Of a DNA stretch of 19,128 nucleotides, positions 1 through 7,109 are shown piece by piece. Location: NCBI GenBank assembly GCA_016926315.1, contig JAFGOU010000320.1:1-19128 (forward strand), given 5' to 3'. The DNA comes from Chitinispirillaceae bacterium. Its GTDB lineage: Bacteria; Fibrobacterota; Chitinivibrionia; Chitinivibrionales; Chitinispirillaceae. The position numbers and the translations under genes are program-made. Position 1 is the first letter of the stretch; every line of letters starts with the position of its first letter. The notes under the pieces are model-generated. The model ran no database searches and was not told where the DNA came from. It was given only the letters and a program-made list of their open reading frames with translations.

Positions 1-1568
1 AGCAGCGCACCGGATACTGTACCACCCCGGTCGGACTCCCGGCGGATGTGCCGGTATGGCAGGCCACCCTGGGCGGGCCGATCGTATCGTCGCCCTCGAT
101 TTCCGGCGGCACGGTATATATCGGCTGCCGCGACAGCACTCTGTATGCGTTCAACGCTGCGAGCGGCGCCATGAGCTGGAAAAAGAAGACCGCGGGCTGG
201 GTCGACGCGTCGCCGCTTGTCTCCTACGGCACGGTGGTGACTGGAAGCCGGGACGGAGCGTTGTATATCCTCGACGCGAAAACCGGCAGTGAGCTTTCGC
301 AGATACCGGCAGGTGTCCAGCTCTCCTCTGCCGCCCGCACGCCAAACGGCCATCTGCTTACCGGACTTGGACCGCCTCTCAATGGTTTCTCCCTGCTCGA
401 TCCGACCGGCATGCGCGACCCGTGGTCGGTCTATTTTACGCAGATGTCATACTCCTCACCCGCGCTGCAAGGACTCTGGGCGGTTATCGGCGCCGATGAC
501 GGGAGGCTTTACGGCATGAACCTTGCCGAAAAAAAGGTGGCGTGGACAGTGCAGACGGACGGCGGTGTTTACCTATCCTCGCCGGCGATTGTTGACAGCG
601 TTGTCTACTTTGCGCCGGGCGATTACGACAGGAATATCTACGCCGTGAACTTGCCGACCGGAACTATCCGGTGGCAGATGACCGGGACCGGCGGGCTTGC
701 CAAAAATGCCGGACAACAAGCGCCGGCCACGGATCCCGCGCTCCTTACCGAGCTGCGGCGCATGAAGCCCTCACAGCGAGCGCGCATGGCAGCGTATCTG
801 GCAGAAAAGGGCGTTGCCTGGGCAGGACCCCTCTCCCTGCCGCTCAAGAAATCGGCAGCGGTCGAATTCCTGCCCTCGGGAGACGCGATCCGCACCTCCT
901 CGGTTGCCGTTGACTCCTCGCGCGTCTATGTCATCAGGAAAGAAGGCGGGTATTCAAACGACAACGCGATGACCCCGCTTTCACGCTTCACTCTTCTGGC
1001 GCTCGACGCGGCCAGCGGTATGCGGCAATGGAGCATGAGCGAAATCACCAGCGCGGTCCCGCTCGGGTACTGCTCGTCGCCTATTGTCGCGGCCGACAAG
1101 GTCGTGTTCGGTTGGGGTGACGGCCACCTGTTCATGCTCGAAGCGGCTACCGGCAAAACACTCTGGCGCGACACGGTACAGGGCCACATCATCTCCTCCC
1201 CTGCAGTTGCTGACGTCCGACTCTACGTGGCGACCATGGAGGGTAACCTTTACTGTTATGCGCTGGACCGTACCCTGGATGCCGAAAATTTCAAAGAGGG
1301 CACCTTCTGCTACCCCAATCCTGCGCGCAAAGGAGTGGCACATATCCAGGTGTATGTCACAAGGACGGCAACCATGGAGATGACGATTTATTCAGTTGCC
1401 GAACGTCCGGTCCTTTACGAAAAAAGGGCGCTCGCTGCAGACGAAAAATATACGTATGACTGGAACCTTGGAAGCGTGGCCAACGGCATCTATTTCGCCA
1501 GGATCGTGGTGAAATATAACGACGGCGGCACTGAGAAAAAGGTGCTGAAGATAGCGGTATTAAAATAA
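1..1568 (+). CDS. Secreted PQQ-like beta-propeller protein with T9SS-like C-terminal domain (5' end outside window)
   Basis: The frame is open to the left edge, and the first in-window start (GTG at 48) has no clear ribosome-binding site, so the gene probably begins upstream. Residues here are counted from that GTG. Propeller blades of the PQQ/quinoprotein type repeat through about 1-415, with the pattern SSP...VY.G..DG.LYA.....G...W. A helical, charged insertion at about 213-280 interrupts the blades. The last ~85 residues begin with a CYPNPA motif and end in a GIYFARI strand and a KIAVLK tail. This resembles FlgD-Ig/T9SS type A sorting domains, which lead proteins across the outer membrane by the type IX route. 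The PorV/PorQ-like gene next door supports that reading. The ligand is unknown, and no quinone-enzyme active site is apparent, so a structural or binding role is more likely than catalysis. Confidence 0.8.
   Translation, partial: QRTGYCTTPVGLPADVPVWQATLGGPIVSSPSISGGTVYIGCRDSTLYAFNAASGAMSWKKKTAGWVDASPLVSYGTVVTGSRDGALYILDAKTGSELSQIPAGVQLSSAARTPNGHLLTGLGPPLNGFSLLDPTGMRDPWSVYFTQMSYSSPALQGLWAVIGADDGRLYGMNLAEKKVAWTVQTDGGVYLSSPAIVDSVVYFAPGDYDRNIYAVNLPTGTIRWQMTGTGGLAKNAGQQAPATDPALLTELRRMKPSQRARMAAYLAEKGVAWAGPLSLPLKKSAAVEFLPSGDAIRTSSVAVDSSRVYVIRKEGGYSNDNAMTPLSRFTLLALDAASGMRQWSMSEITSAVPLGYCSSPIVAADKVVFGWGDGHLFMLEAATGKTLWRDTVQGHIISSPAVADVRLYVATMEGNLYCYALDRTLDAENFKEGTFCYPNPARKGVAHIQVYVTRTATMEMTIYSVAERPVLYEKRALAADEKYTYDWNLGSVANGIYFARIVVKYNDGGTEKKVLKIAVLK
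484..511 (-). promoter_or_regulatory. Intragenic antisense sigma-28-type promoter match
   Basis: On the minus strand the sequence reads TAAA-N16-GCCGATAA inside the propeller gene. This is a full match to the FliA/SigD core elements. No minus-strand gene follows it in the window, so it is either a chance match or an antisense or orphan promoter. Confidence 0.25.
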
Positions 1569-1575
1569 AAACAAA

Positions 1576-1692
1576 GTTTCCAGTTATCAGTTGACAGTTG
1601 TCAGCAAAACCGGAAACGTATCAACCGTTAATCTTTAACTGATAACTGACAACTGATAACTGGCAACTGATAACTGGAAACTGATAACTGGT
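1576..1692. repeat. Inverted repeat plus four tandem 14-bp AACTGATAACTGRM units
   Basis: GTTTCCAGTTATCAGTT (1576-1592) has an exact reverse complement at 1665-1681, which gives a 17-bp stem with a 72-base loop. The right half is four tandem 14-bp units at 1637-1650, 1651-1664, 1665-1678 and 1679-1692. The last unit ends on the base before the ATG of the next gene. Similar TAACTGA-type dispersed repeats are, from memory, common in cyanobacterial and metagenome-derived genomes. There is no T-run, so it is not a standard terminator. Confidence 0.85.
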
Positions 1693-2655
1693 ATGCGTCC
1701 AATCTGGAACTACACAGCCCTGACCTTTCTCGCCATCACCGCTATCGCCCTGAATTCGTTTAGCGGCTGGCTCGACGACGGCTTTGCTTCGCCGAATTAC
1801 GCGGCAGGCGGCGGGGAGTACCTCAAGCTGCCAATCCATGCCCGAACCGCCGGTCTGGCTACCGCAACCGTGGCATGGCGCGACCATCTTTCGGGATTTC
1901 AGTACAATCCCGCGATTCTCGACGCTGCCGATTCCATTATCGTGATTGCCACGACCTCGTTTCTCACGCTCGACCGGAGCCACTACGGCTTTGACCTTGC
2001 ATCCGGCATCGGCGAGTTCCTGGTCGCCGGGCTCTCGTTCTCTCAGTTCGGCGTAGGCAACATCGAAGGCAGGGATGAGTTCGGGGGCCTGACCGAATCG
2101 TTCAGCGCCGGATTCAACGCCCTGAGCGCAACCGTTGCCGGACGGCTCGCCATCCCGGTTTCATTCGGCGCGCGCGGACGGTACCTGTTCGAATCCATAG
2201 AGAACGAACGCTCGAACGGCATGGGGTTTGATCTCGGCGCAACCTGGCAGCCCCTTGAGCGGCTCTGTATCGGCATGAGCGCGCAGAATATCGGCTCGTA
2301 TATCTGGTGGAGTACCAGCACCCGCGACCAGGTGCTCATGACCGGCAGGTTCGGCGTCTGCGCCTCGCTGCTCAACAACACGCTGCGGCTGGAACTCGAT
2401 GGGATCAAGACCCTTACCCAGCCTGAAGAGGCGGCGTTCGGTGCGGAATACAATTTTGCAGGCATCCTCTACGGCCGCGGCGGTTTCCGTTCGAGCGTCT
2501 CTCCCCGCGAGCGTTCGGCCATGAAACCTGAATACTCCTTTGGCGCCGGCATGCGGTACGAGTTCCTCGGATTCGACTATGCATTAGTCGTCCCCCCTTC
2601 TGAGCTCGGACTGATCCACAAGGTTTCGATTGCCGGGAAACTGCCGGGGTTTTAA
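1693..2655 (+). CDS. PorV/PorQ-like (UPF0164-type) outer-membrane beta-barrel protein
   Basis: The product is 320 residues. It starts with a hydrophobic, signal-peptide-like segment (about 5-30). Next comes the PorV/PorQ-type start of the mature chain: GGEYLKLP, then ARTAGLATATVA and the FQYNPAIL (NPA) motif. Alternating beta-barrel strands run to a short C-terminal strand ending in GF. In the family, PorV shuttles T9SS cargo from the translocon to the surface attachment complex, and PorQ-like paralogues do related jobs. Which subtype this is cannot be settled by eye. The preceding gene encodes a likely T9SS-type cargo. The ATG has no visible Shine-Dalgarno because the 14-bp tandem repeats run right up to it, but the signal peptide supports this start. 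Confidence 0.75.
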   Translation: MRPIWNYTALTFLAITAIALNSFSGWLDDGFASPNYAAGGGEYLKLPIHARTAGLATATVAWRDHLSGFQYNPAILDAADSIIVIATTSFLTLDRSHYGFDLASGIGEFLVAGLSFSQFGVGNIEGRDEFGGLTESFSAGFNALSATVAGRLAIPVSFGARGRYLFESIENERSNGMGFDLGATWQPLERLCIGMSAQNIGSYIWWSTSTRDQVLMTGRFGVCASLLNNTLRLELDGIKTLTQPEEAAFGAEYNFAGILYGRGGFRSSVSPRERSAMKPEYSFGAGMRYEFLGFDYALVVPPSELGLIHKVSIAGKLPGF

Positions 2656-3035
2656 AAACAGCGTGACTATTCAGGTTATTTTAATCAATGTTTACATGCC
2701 GATCATATCGAGATTACCCTCACCCACCCTCCGATTGCCATCGCCATAGTATTTCGCAGCAGCGACCGGATGAGGGGAAACGGCAATTCCCGGCACCTGA
2801 ACAGTTGCGTCCGATTTTTCAACGGCTTACGCGACTGCCGCACATTTATCAATTTATTTTAGGGAAAACATCCGGAAATAGCTTATATTTATTTCACCCT
2901 GATCATCGAAATGGCACCGGATTTTTCTGCCAGCCCCAAATGGTTGGCTAAAGGCACACACATTTTCTGCTCCATCCGGCCATTTCCACCGGTCAATAAG
3001 CGTTCCCTGTCTTTCTTATTGAAAGAGGTGGAAAA
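2656..3035. other. 380-base intergenic region without a recognisable gene
   Basis: No convincing coding sequence or terminator is visible. It is AT-richer than its flanks, especially at 2840-2900. The last 20 bases hold the ribosome-binding site (AGAGGTGG) of the histidine kinase. Two short inverted repeats interleave at 2717-2722/2771-2776 and 2734-2739/2782-2787 and could be chance. The promoter of the kinase presumably lies here, but I cannot identify it. Confidence 0.6.
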
Positions 3036-4157
3036 ATGGAAACCTGTTTTGCCCCGGCCGAACGCGTTGTGGCGTCGAAACTCCTGCGCGACATTAAGAT
3101 CATCGCCGACAATCCGGCCATCGGCGCCCTGCTCAGGAACAACAACTGCCTCATAGCGGTGCTCAACGAACAGCGCCAGATACTGGCAATAAACGACGGG
3201 TTGCTCCACCATCTCCAGGAAACCGATCCGGCGTCGATTGTCGGTAAACGTCTTGGCGAAGCGATCGGTTGCATACATGCCCATGATGCAGAAGGTGGCT
3301 GCGGCACCGGTGAGTTCTGCAGCTCCTGCGGTATAGCCACGGCCGTGGTTTCGGCGCTTGCTAACAACGAGCCGTTAGAACGCAATTGCGCCGTAACCGT
3401 TGAAAAAAACAATACCCTGTCCGACCTGTTTCTCAAAACAAGCTGCTCCACGATGCTGATCGACCATACCAGGTTTCTCCTGTTGTTCATGCATGACATT
3501 ACGCTTTTCCAGAAATGGGCGGCCATGGAACGGACTTTTTTTCACGAAATAACCAATATCGCCGCAGCGTTGCTCTCCGCGAGCGAGTTAATCATGGACC
3601 TGAAGAGTCCGCCGCCGCTGGCCCTGAATATCCACAAACTCGCCAAACGGCTGGCAAAAGAGATTGAAATGCAGCACTGCCTGCTCTCCATTACCCCTGA
3701 GCAGATCAGGCTCAAGCTGGAACCGGTGCACCTTGAATCGATTATTATGGAAATTAAAAGCATGTCATGCATGCATTCTGCATCGATGAACAAGCGTATT
3801 CATTTCCCTCCCTCGGTACCGCAGATATCCTTTTCAACCGACCTGAGCCTTCTGCTCCGCGTTTTGTATAACATGGTCGTCAACGCTCTCGAAGCAACGG
3901 AAGACGGCGGTGATATCAAACTGGCCGTTGAAAAAGACAGCTCCAGTCTTTCATTTTCCGTATGGAACCGGTCAATGATCCCTCCGGATATCTCCAAAAG
4001 GATCTTCCAGCGGTATGTAAGCAGCAAAACCGGGCATGGTCGCGGCCTGGGTACCTACTCCATGAAACTATTCGGTGAGGAACTGCTTGGGGGAAAGGTC
4101 ACCTTCATGACATCAGAGAAATCGGGCACGACCTTTACCTATATCATGGCATTGTAA
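3036..4157 (+). CDS. Soluble PAS-domain sensor histidine kinase with four-cysteine cluster
   Basis: The product is 373 residues with no membrane segment, so it is a cytoplasmic sensor. A PAS-like region (about 35-155) includes cysteines at 79, 89, 95 and 98 (GC-x9-C-x5-C-x2-C) around GGCGTGEFC, which suggest redox, metal or Fe-S sensing. The dimerisation helix carries FFHEITN with the probable phospho-acceptor His170. The ATPase domain has an N-box (NMVVNALEA, Asn283) and a clear GRGLGTYSMK lid/G2 segment (335-344). The usual G1 DxGxG is replaced by WNRSMIPP, as in related delta-type kinases that have N-x-G there. A good AGAGGTGG site precedes the ATG. The end overlaps convergent tatD by 14 bases. 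No obvious partner regulator is adjacent, and the receiver at 6416 lacks a phosphorylatable Asp. Confidence 0.8.
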   Translation: METCFAPAERVVASKLLRDIKIIADNPAIGALLRNNNCLIAVLNEQRQILAINDGLLHHLQETDPASIVGKRLGEAIGCIHAHDAEGGCGTGEFCSSCGIATAVVSALANNEPLERNCAVTVEKNNTLSDLFLKTSCSTMLIDHTRFLLLFMHDITLFQKWAAMERTFFHEITNIAAALLSASELIMDLKSPPPLALNIHKLAKRLAKEIEMQHCLLSITPEQIRLKLEPVHLESIIMEIKSMSCMHSASMNKRIHFPPSVPQISFSTDLSLLLRVLYNMVVNALEATEDGGDIKLAVEKDSSSLSFSVWNRSMIPPDISKRIFQRYVSSKTGHGRGLGTYSMKLFGEELLGGKVTFMTSEKSGTTFTYIMAL

Positions 4158-4914
4158 ACAGGCGCGTTCCATTTGAAAAGGTGTATCCGGCAATCCGTTC
4201 CATCGTCGTTCCTCTGATGGTCGCCAGCCGTTGCGCGACTCTCCCTATATGTGCCGGTTCGTTTTCTCCCCTGCCGATCCCCAATGGGGGAATGTCTGGC
4301 GAGTCGGTTTCGATGAGCAGGCGGTTGTCGGAAACGGCCGCGGCGGCGGAGCATCCACGCCTGTTGCGGTCATAGGTAATGGATCCGGAAAAGGAGAGAT
4401 GCACATTGAGCCGTTCAAGCCGCCCGATTAGATCCGTCGGCCCGGAATAGGAATGAATCGCTCCGCCGTGCGGCAGCCCGCACTGCTGATCGAGAATCCG
4501 CATGAGGTCGCTCCACGCCTTGCGACAATGGATTGACACCGGACGATGCAGTGAGCGGGCCAGCTTCAACTGTGAGATGAAAACGCACCTCTGTTGCTCG
4601 TCATTACGCTGATCAAGAGCGTGGTCAAGACCTATTTCACCGAGAACGGCCTTGGGATGCTCTTTCAGGTTGAATTCCAGGCGTTCCAACCACTTCTCTG
4701 ACCGGTTCACGACAAACCAGGGATGGAGCCCGAATGCCGGAATGATCTCCGGATATTTCCCTGCGAGCGACGCTACCGCATCCCAGTCGGACTCCTGTGT
4801 GCCGCAGCAGAGCATGAAGGTGAGGCCGGCTGCACGGGCACGGGTAATAATCTCTTCCAGCCTGCCGGTCAACCGGTCGTCCTGGAGGTGGCAATGGGAA
4901 TCGAAAAGGAGCAT
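4144..4914 (-). CDS. tatD: TatD-family metal-dependent hydrolase (DNase)
   Basis: The product is 256 residues, the normal length for TatD/YcfH amidohydrolase-fold nucleases, which act in the cytoplasm on DNA (3'-5' exonuclease, DNA repair or turnover). All expected metal ligands are visible: His7 and His9 (DSHCHL), Glu93 (GEIGLD), His129 (SIHCRKAW), His154 (IHSYSG) and Asp204 (ETDSP). The start at MLLFDSHCHL matches the family, although the ribosome-binding site is weak. It follows the glycosyltransferase gene on the same strand after 90 bases and may be read through from it. Its 3' end overlaps the kinase gene tail to tail. No motility role is implied beyond position. Confidence 0.9.
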   Translation of the reverse strand: MLLFDSHCHLQDDRLTGRLEEIITRARAAGLTFMLCCGTQESDWDAVASLAGKYPEIIPAFGLHPWFVVNRSEKWLERLEFNLKEHPKAVLGEIGLDHALDQRNDEQQRCVFISQLKLARSLHRPVSIHCRKAWSDLMRILDQQCGLPHGGAIHSYSGPTDLIGRLERLNVHLSFSGSITYDRNRRGCSAAAAVSDNRLLIETDSPDIPPLGIGRGENEPAHIGRVAQRLATIRGTTMERIAGYTFSNGTRLFTMP

Positions 4915-5004
4915 ACGATAGCTTCAGGTTGTACGGTTATTTTAATCTCTTTCTTTAGCTACCCCCTGCACCAAGCCCTCTGTCCGCCTCACTGAGACGG
5001 GTTA

Positions 5005-6411
5005 TCAGGCACCTACAAAAAACTCCCTGACTATGTTCCCCCGTTCTTTTTCCATCTCTTCGCCGCTGAAACCATCCGGCGTCCCAACGTTCTTTTCCAG
5101 AAACGACCTCCTGAACGCCCGATATCTCAAAGTAGTACCGAACAACGGTTCTATTGAATCGAGGGTCTTCCTGGCGACTTCCGCACGGTTGACTTTAAGG
5201 TATATAAGGCAGAGACCGATATAGGAATCGATATGCGGATGATCCGACGCGAGCGAAATGCTCTTTTCAAACAGTTTGAGCGCCGGCATAATGTCTTGTG
5301 CCGCCGAAAAGACCTTTCCTGCCATGAGCGCGATTTCCGGGCGTTCGGGAAACGCGGCAAGAGCGGTTTCCGTCTCGGCTTTTGACTCCTGCATCCGGCC
5401 CTGTTCCACAAGGATCCGTTGCAGCCGCAACGTTGCTTTTATCGCCGCGGCGCGGAAATCGACTCCAACCTGGCCGGGCTCCGTTTTCATCGCGAGTATC
5501 CGGCGCAAACTCATGACCGCGTTCTCCGGTTTTCCGGATAGTTCAAACGCAACGGCCATTGCATATAACGCATCCGTGCGCCAAGGCGTCAGCACAACCG
5601 CTTCATTGAGGTGTTTGACCGCCTGGCCGTACTGTTCCTGCCGGTTAAAAAGGTTGCCAAGCCCGGTATGTGCCTGGCTTGCGATGGCCGGTGATGTCCG
5701 GGCAACATCCGGTATGGACAAAACGGTATGGTACCATTTTTTTGCGTATTCAAACTCCTCAATAAGCTGGTATGAATCCCCGATCTCCACCGCGGTGACC
5801 GGATCGGGCCGCACATGATCGTACTCTTCCAGCATAAGGCCGATATTCCGCCGGGCTTTCCGTTTCAGGATTTCCGGGTCGGCATACCCGTGGTGCTCTA
5901 TTACCACCTCCCGTTTTTCCATCTTCATGCCGAGCCGTAGCGCGCTCGGCATCATCTGCTCGTGTACTCTGCGCTCGAACCGGATATCGGGACGGTTGGG
6001 AAACATGCGCGCCTGGACGAATTCGGTGCCCGTATCATTCGGCCTCTGGTTGCGTACGATAAAGCCGAACACACGTCCTGGTGGTTCTTTTTTAAGTTGA
6101 GCAATCAGGGGGAGGGATTTAGCGGGGACCACGTCATCTGCGTCGAGCCAGAGTATCCAGGTGGAGGTCGCATGGTCGAGAGAGATGTTGCGCGCAACGG
6201 CGAAGTTGTTATGCCACTCCGCCGTGACGACCGTGGCAGCGAAACTCCGCGCCGCTTCAACGGTCCGGTCCTGCGAACCGGTATCGACCACGATAATTTC
6301 ATCGGCAACCGGTCGAACACTTGCAAGGCAGCGGGAGAGAAAATCCGCCTCATTTTTCACGATCATGCAGACGGAAAGCGTTCCTTCGCTTGTAACAACC
6401 TGCCGTGGCAT
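5005..6411 (-). CDS. GT2 glycosyltransferase fused to TPR repeats
   Basis: The product is 468 residues. The N-terminal GT-A domain (about 11-230) has the family 2 landmarks SVCMIVKNE, VVDTGSQDRT (Asp43, Asp48) and the metal/nucleotide-sugar DxD motif in WLDADD (90-93). The region from about 230 to 440 is built of TPR-like helical hairpins, such as LGNLFNRQEQYGQAVKHL and AVAFELSGKPENAVMSL, which usually bind peptide or protein acceptors. There is no membrane segment. It starts four bases after the receiver gene, so the two are almost certainly cotranscribed from the FliA-type promoters upstream. GT2-TPR enzymes often sit beside flagellin genes and glycosylate surface or flagellar proteins. A role in flagellin glycosylation is therefore a reasonable inference, but the sugar and acceptor are unknown. 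Confidence 0.85.
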   Translation of the reverse strand: MPRQVVTSEGTLSVCMIVKNEADFLSRCLASVRPVADEIIVVDTGSQDRTVEAARSFAATVVTAEWHNNFAVARNISLDHATSTWILWLDADDVVPAKSLPLIAQLKKEPPGRVFGFIVRNQRPNDTGTEFVQARMFPNRPDIRFERRVHEQMMPSALRLGMKMEKREVVIEHHGYADPEILKRKARRNIGLMLEEYDHVRPDPVTAVEIGDSYQLIEEFEYAKKWYHTVLSIPDVARTSPAIASQAHTGLGNLFNRQEQYGQAVKHLNEAVVLTPWRTDALYAMAVAFELSGKPENAVMSLRRILAMKTEPGQVGVDFRAAAIKATLRLQRILVEQGRMQESKAETETALAAFPERPEIALMAGKVFSAAQDIMPALKLFEKSISLASDHPHIDSYIGLCLIYLKVNRAEVARKTLDSIEPLFGTTLRYRAFRRSFLEKNVGTPDGFSGEEMEKERGNIVREFFVGA

Positions 6412-6415
6412 AGAA

Positions 6416-6784
6416 TCAGGAGCAGACCTTTTTCAGGATCTCTCCAAAACGGTCGAGGCAGAAGGGCTTGGACATGCAGGGAACGTCTCTGTCCAACGCA
6501 GGTTCCTGCTCCTCGGGGGAATCCGCGAGTAAAATCATCCGGTCCATGATGGCAGGGTACTGCTTCTGTACTGCTTCAAGAAGATTGGCTCCATTTTCCT
6601 TGTTCATCCGGATATTAAAAAGGATGAGATCGTAGGGACTTTTTGCGTCTTTTACCTTTTCAAGAAAGCTCTTACTCGTAAGCGCACGATCAATGGTAAC
6701 CTGTTTGAAATTGATCTGAAGTATATCATACACCAGTTGGTGAAGGTCCAGATCGTCGTCAGCCACCAGAACTTTTTTTACCAT
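6416..6784 (-). CDS. Stand-alone degenerate receiver-domain protein (pseudo-receiver)
   Basis: The product is 122 residues from the ATG at 6784; a TTG at 6790 would add two. It is a single CheY-like receiver with the acidic pocket (ADDD, 9-11) and the conserved Lys106 (SKP). The phospho-acceptor position in ILFNIRM is Asn57, not Asp (codon AAT), and the Ser/Thr switch position before the ADSPEE loop is not conserved. It therefore probably cannot signal by normal aspartyl phosphorylation and may work as a protein-protein adaptor or sense something else. The GGGGGA ribosome-binding site is about ten bases from the ATG. There is no output domain. It is the first gene of the leftward unit with the glycosyltransferase, behind two FliA-type promoter matches. 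Confidence 0.85.
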   Translation of the reverse strand: MVKKVLVADDDLDLHQLVYDILQINFKQVTIDRALTSKSFLEKVKDAKSPYDLILFNIRMNKENGANLLEAVQKQYPAIMDRMILLADSPEEQEPALDRDVPCMSKPFCLDRFGEILKKVCS

Positions 6785-6927
6785 ACTCAAAAAATCCCCC
6801 TTTATAAAATTTAAAACGTGAAGCTCGATATTCTAACAATGAGATACGATGCGAACGGGATTGGAGAGAAAGTGCATTGCTTTAAATATACTCGAAGTGA
6901 AGGATAAAGGGGGATGAGAAATGTCGG

Positions 6928-6954
6928 TTATCGGTAATACGTTGATTTTACTTA
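6928..6954 (-). promoter_or_regulatory. Candidate sigma-28 (FliA) promoter P2 for the receiver gene
   Basis: The minus strand reads TAAG-N15-ACCGATAA against the consensus TAAA-N15-GCCGATAA, with one mismatch in each element. Transcription would start near 6921, giving a leader of about 137 bases to the receiver ATG. The same ACCGATAA -10 box occurs before the small gene at 13437. Confidence 0.45.
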
Positions 6955-7034
6955 CAATAAAATACACACACCATGATAATTCCGATTCTTATAGAGGCCA
7001 GATATGCACGAACAGGCTCCTGCACATGTCGTTT

Positions 7035-7093
7035 TGAAGTGAGGGTTGTCTGCGGCATCCCATAAAAAAGGCATGACCTCTGCATTCACTTCA
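7035..7093 (-). promoter_or_regulatory. Stem-forming inverted repeat TGAAGTGA...TCACTTCA
   Basis: Exact 8-bp arms lie at 7035-7042 and 7086-7093, 43 bases apart, and a further GAAGTGA lies at 6894-6900. The repeat lies about 10 bases into the transcript expected from the FliA-type promoter at 7110-7137, so it could close an RNA stem. It is also 150-210 bases upstream of the sigma-54 promoter, where activator sites usually lie. The two readings cannot be separated from sequence. Confidence 0.4.
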
Positions 7094-7109
7094 CAGGGGA
7101 AAACTTTTT

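Noticed and set aside
1621..1983. 120-codon minus-strand frame reading through the 14-bp repeats
   Set aside because: Its C-terminal end is only the translated repeat (SYQF/CQLSVVSYQL type), and the rest is antisense to the barrel gene.
2717..2787. Interleaved inverted repeats (CCCTCA/TGAGGG and ATTGCC/GGCAAT) that could form a pseudoknot or riboswitch
   Set aside because: Six-base arms in a 70-base span are expected by chance often enough, and no known riboswitch core is visible.
2911..2930. TGGCAC followed by a T-rich stretch, resembling a sigma-54 promoter for the kinase
   Set aside because: The spacing from GG to the next GC is several bases too long for a -24/-12 promoter.
2688..2951. 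87-codon plus-strand frame in the gap before the histidine kinase
   Set aside because: Rich in His, Pro, Arg and Ser without hydrophobic patterning, no ribosome-binding site, and no family resemblance.
4915..4960. TAAA-N16-ACCGTACA upstream of tatD as a FliA-type promoter
   Set aside because: The -10 box keeps only CCG and scattered bases of the consensus; too weak to claim.
5196..5222. TAAG-N15-ACCGATAT on the plus strand inside the glycosyltransferase gene
   Set aside because: A mismatch in each box, antisense inside a gene, and no downstream plus-strand gene in reach; treated as chance.
6948..7085. 45-codon minus-strand frame between the two FliA-type promoters
   Set aside because: The ribosome-binding site is poor and the sequence is not convincing; the region reads better as leader or small RNA. 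Kept only as a possibility.
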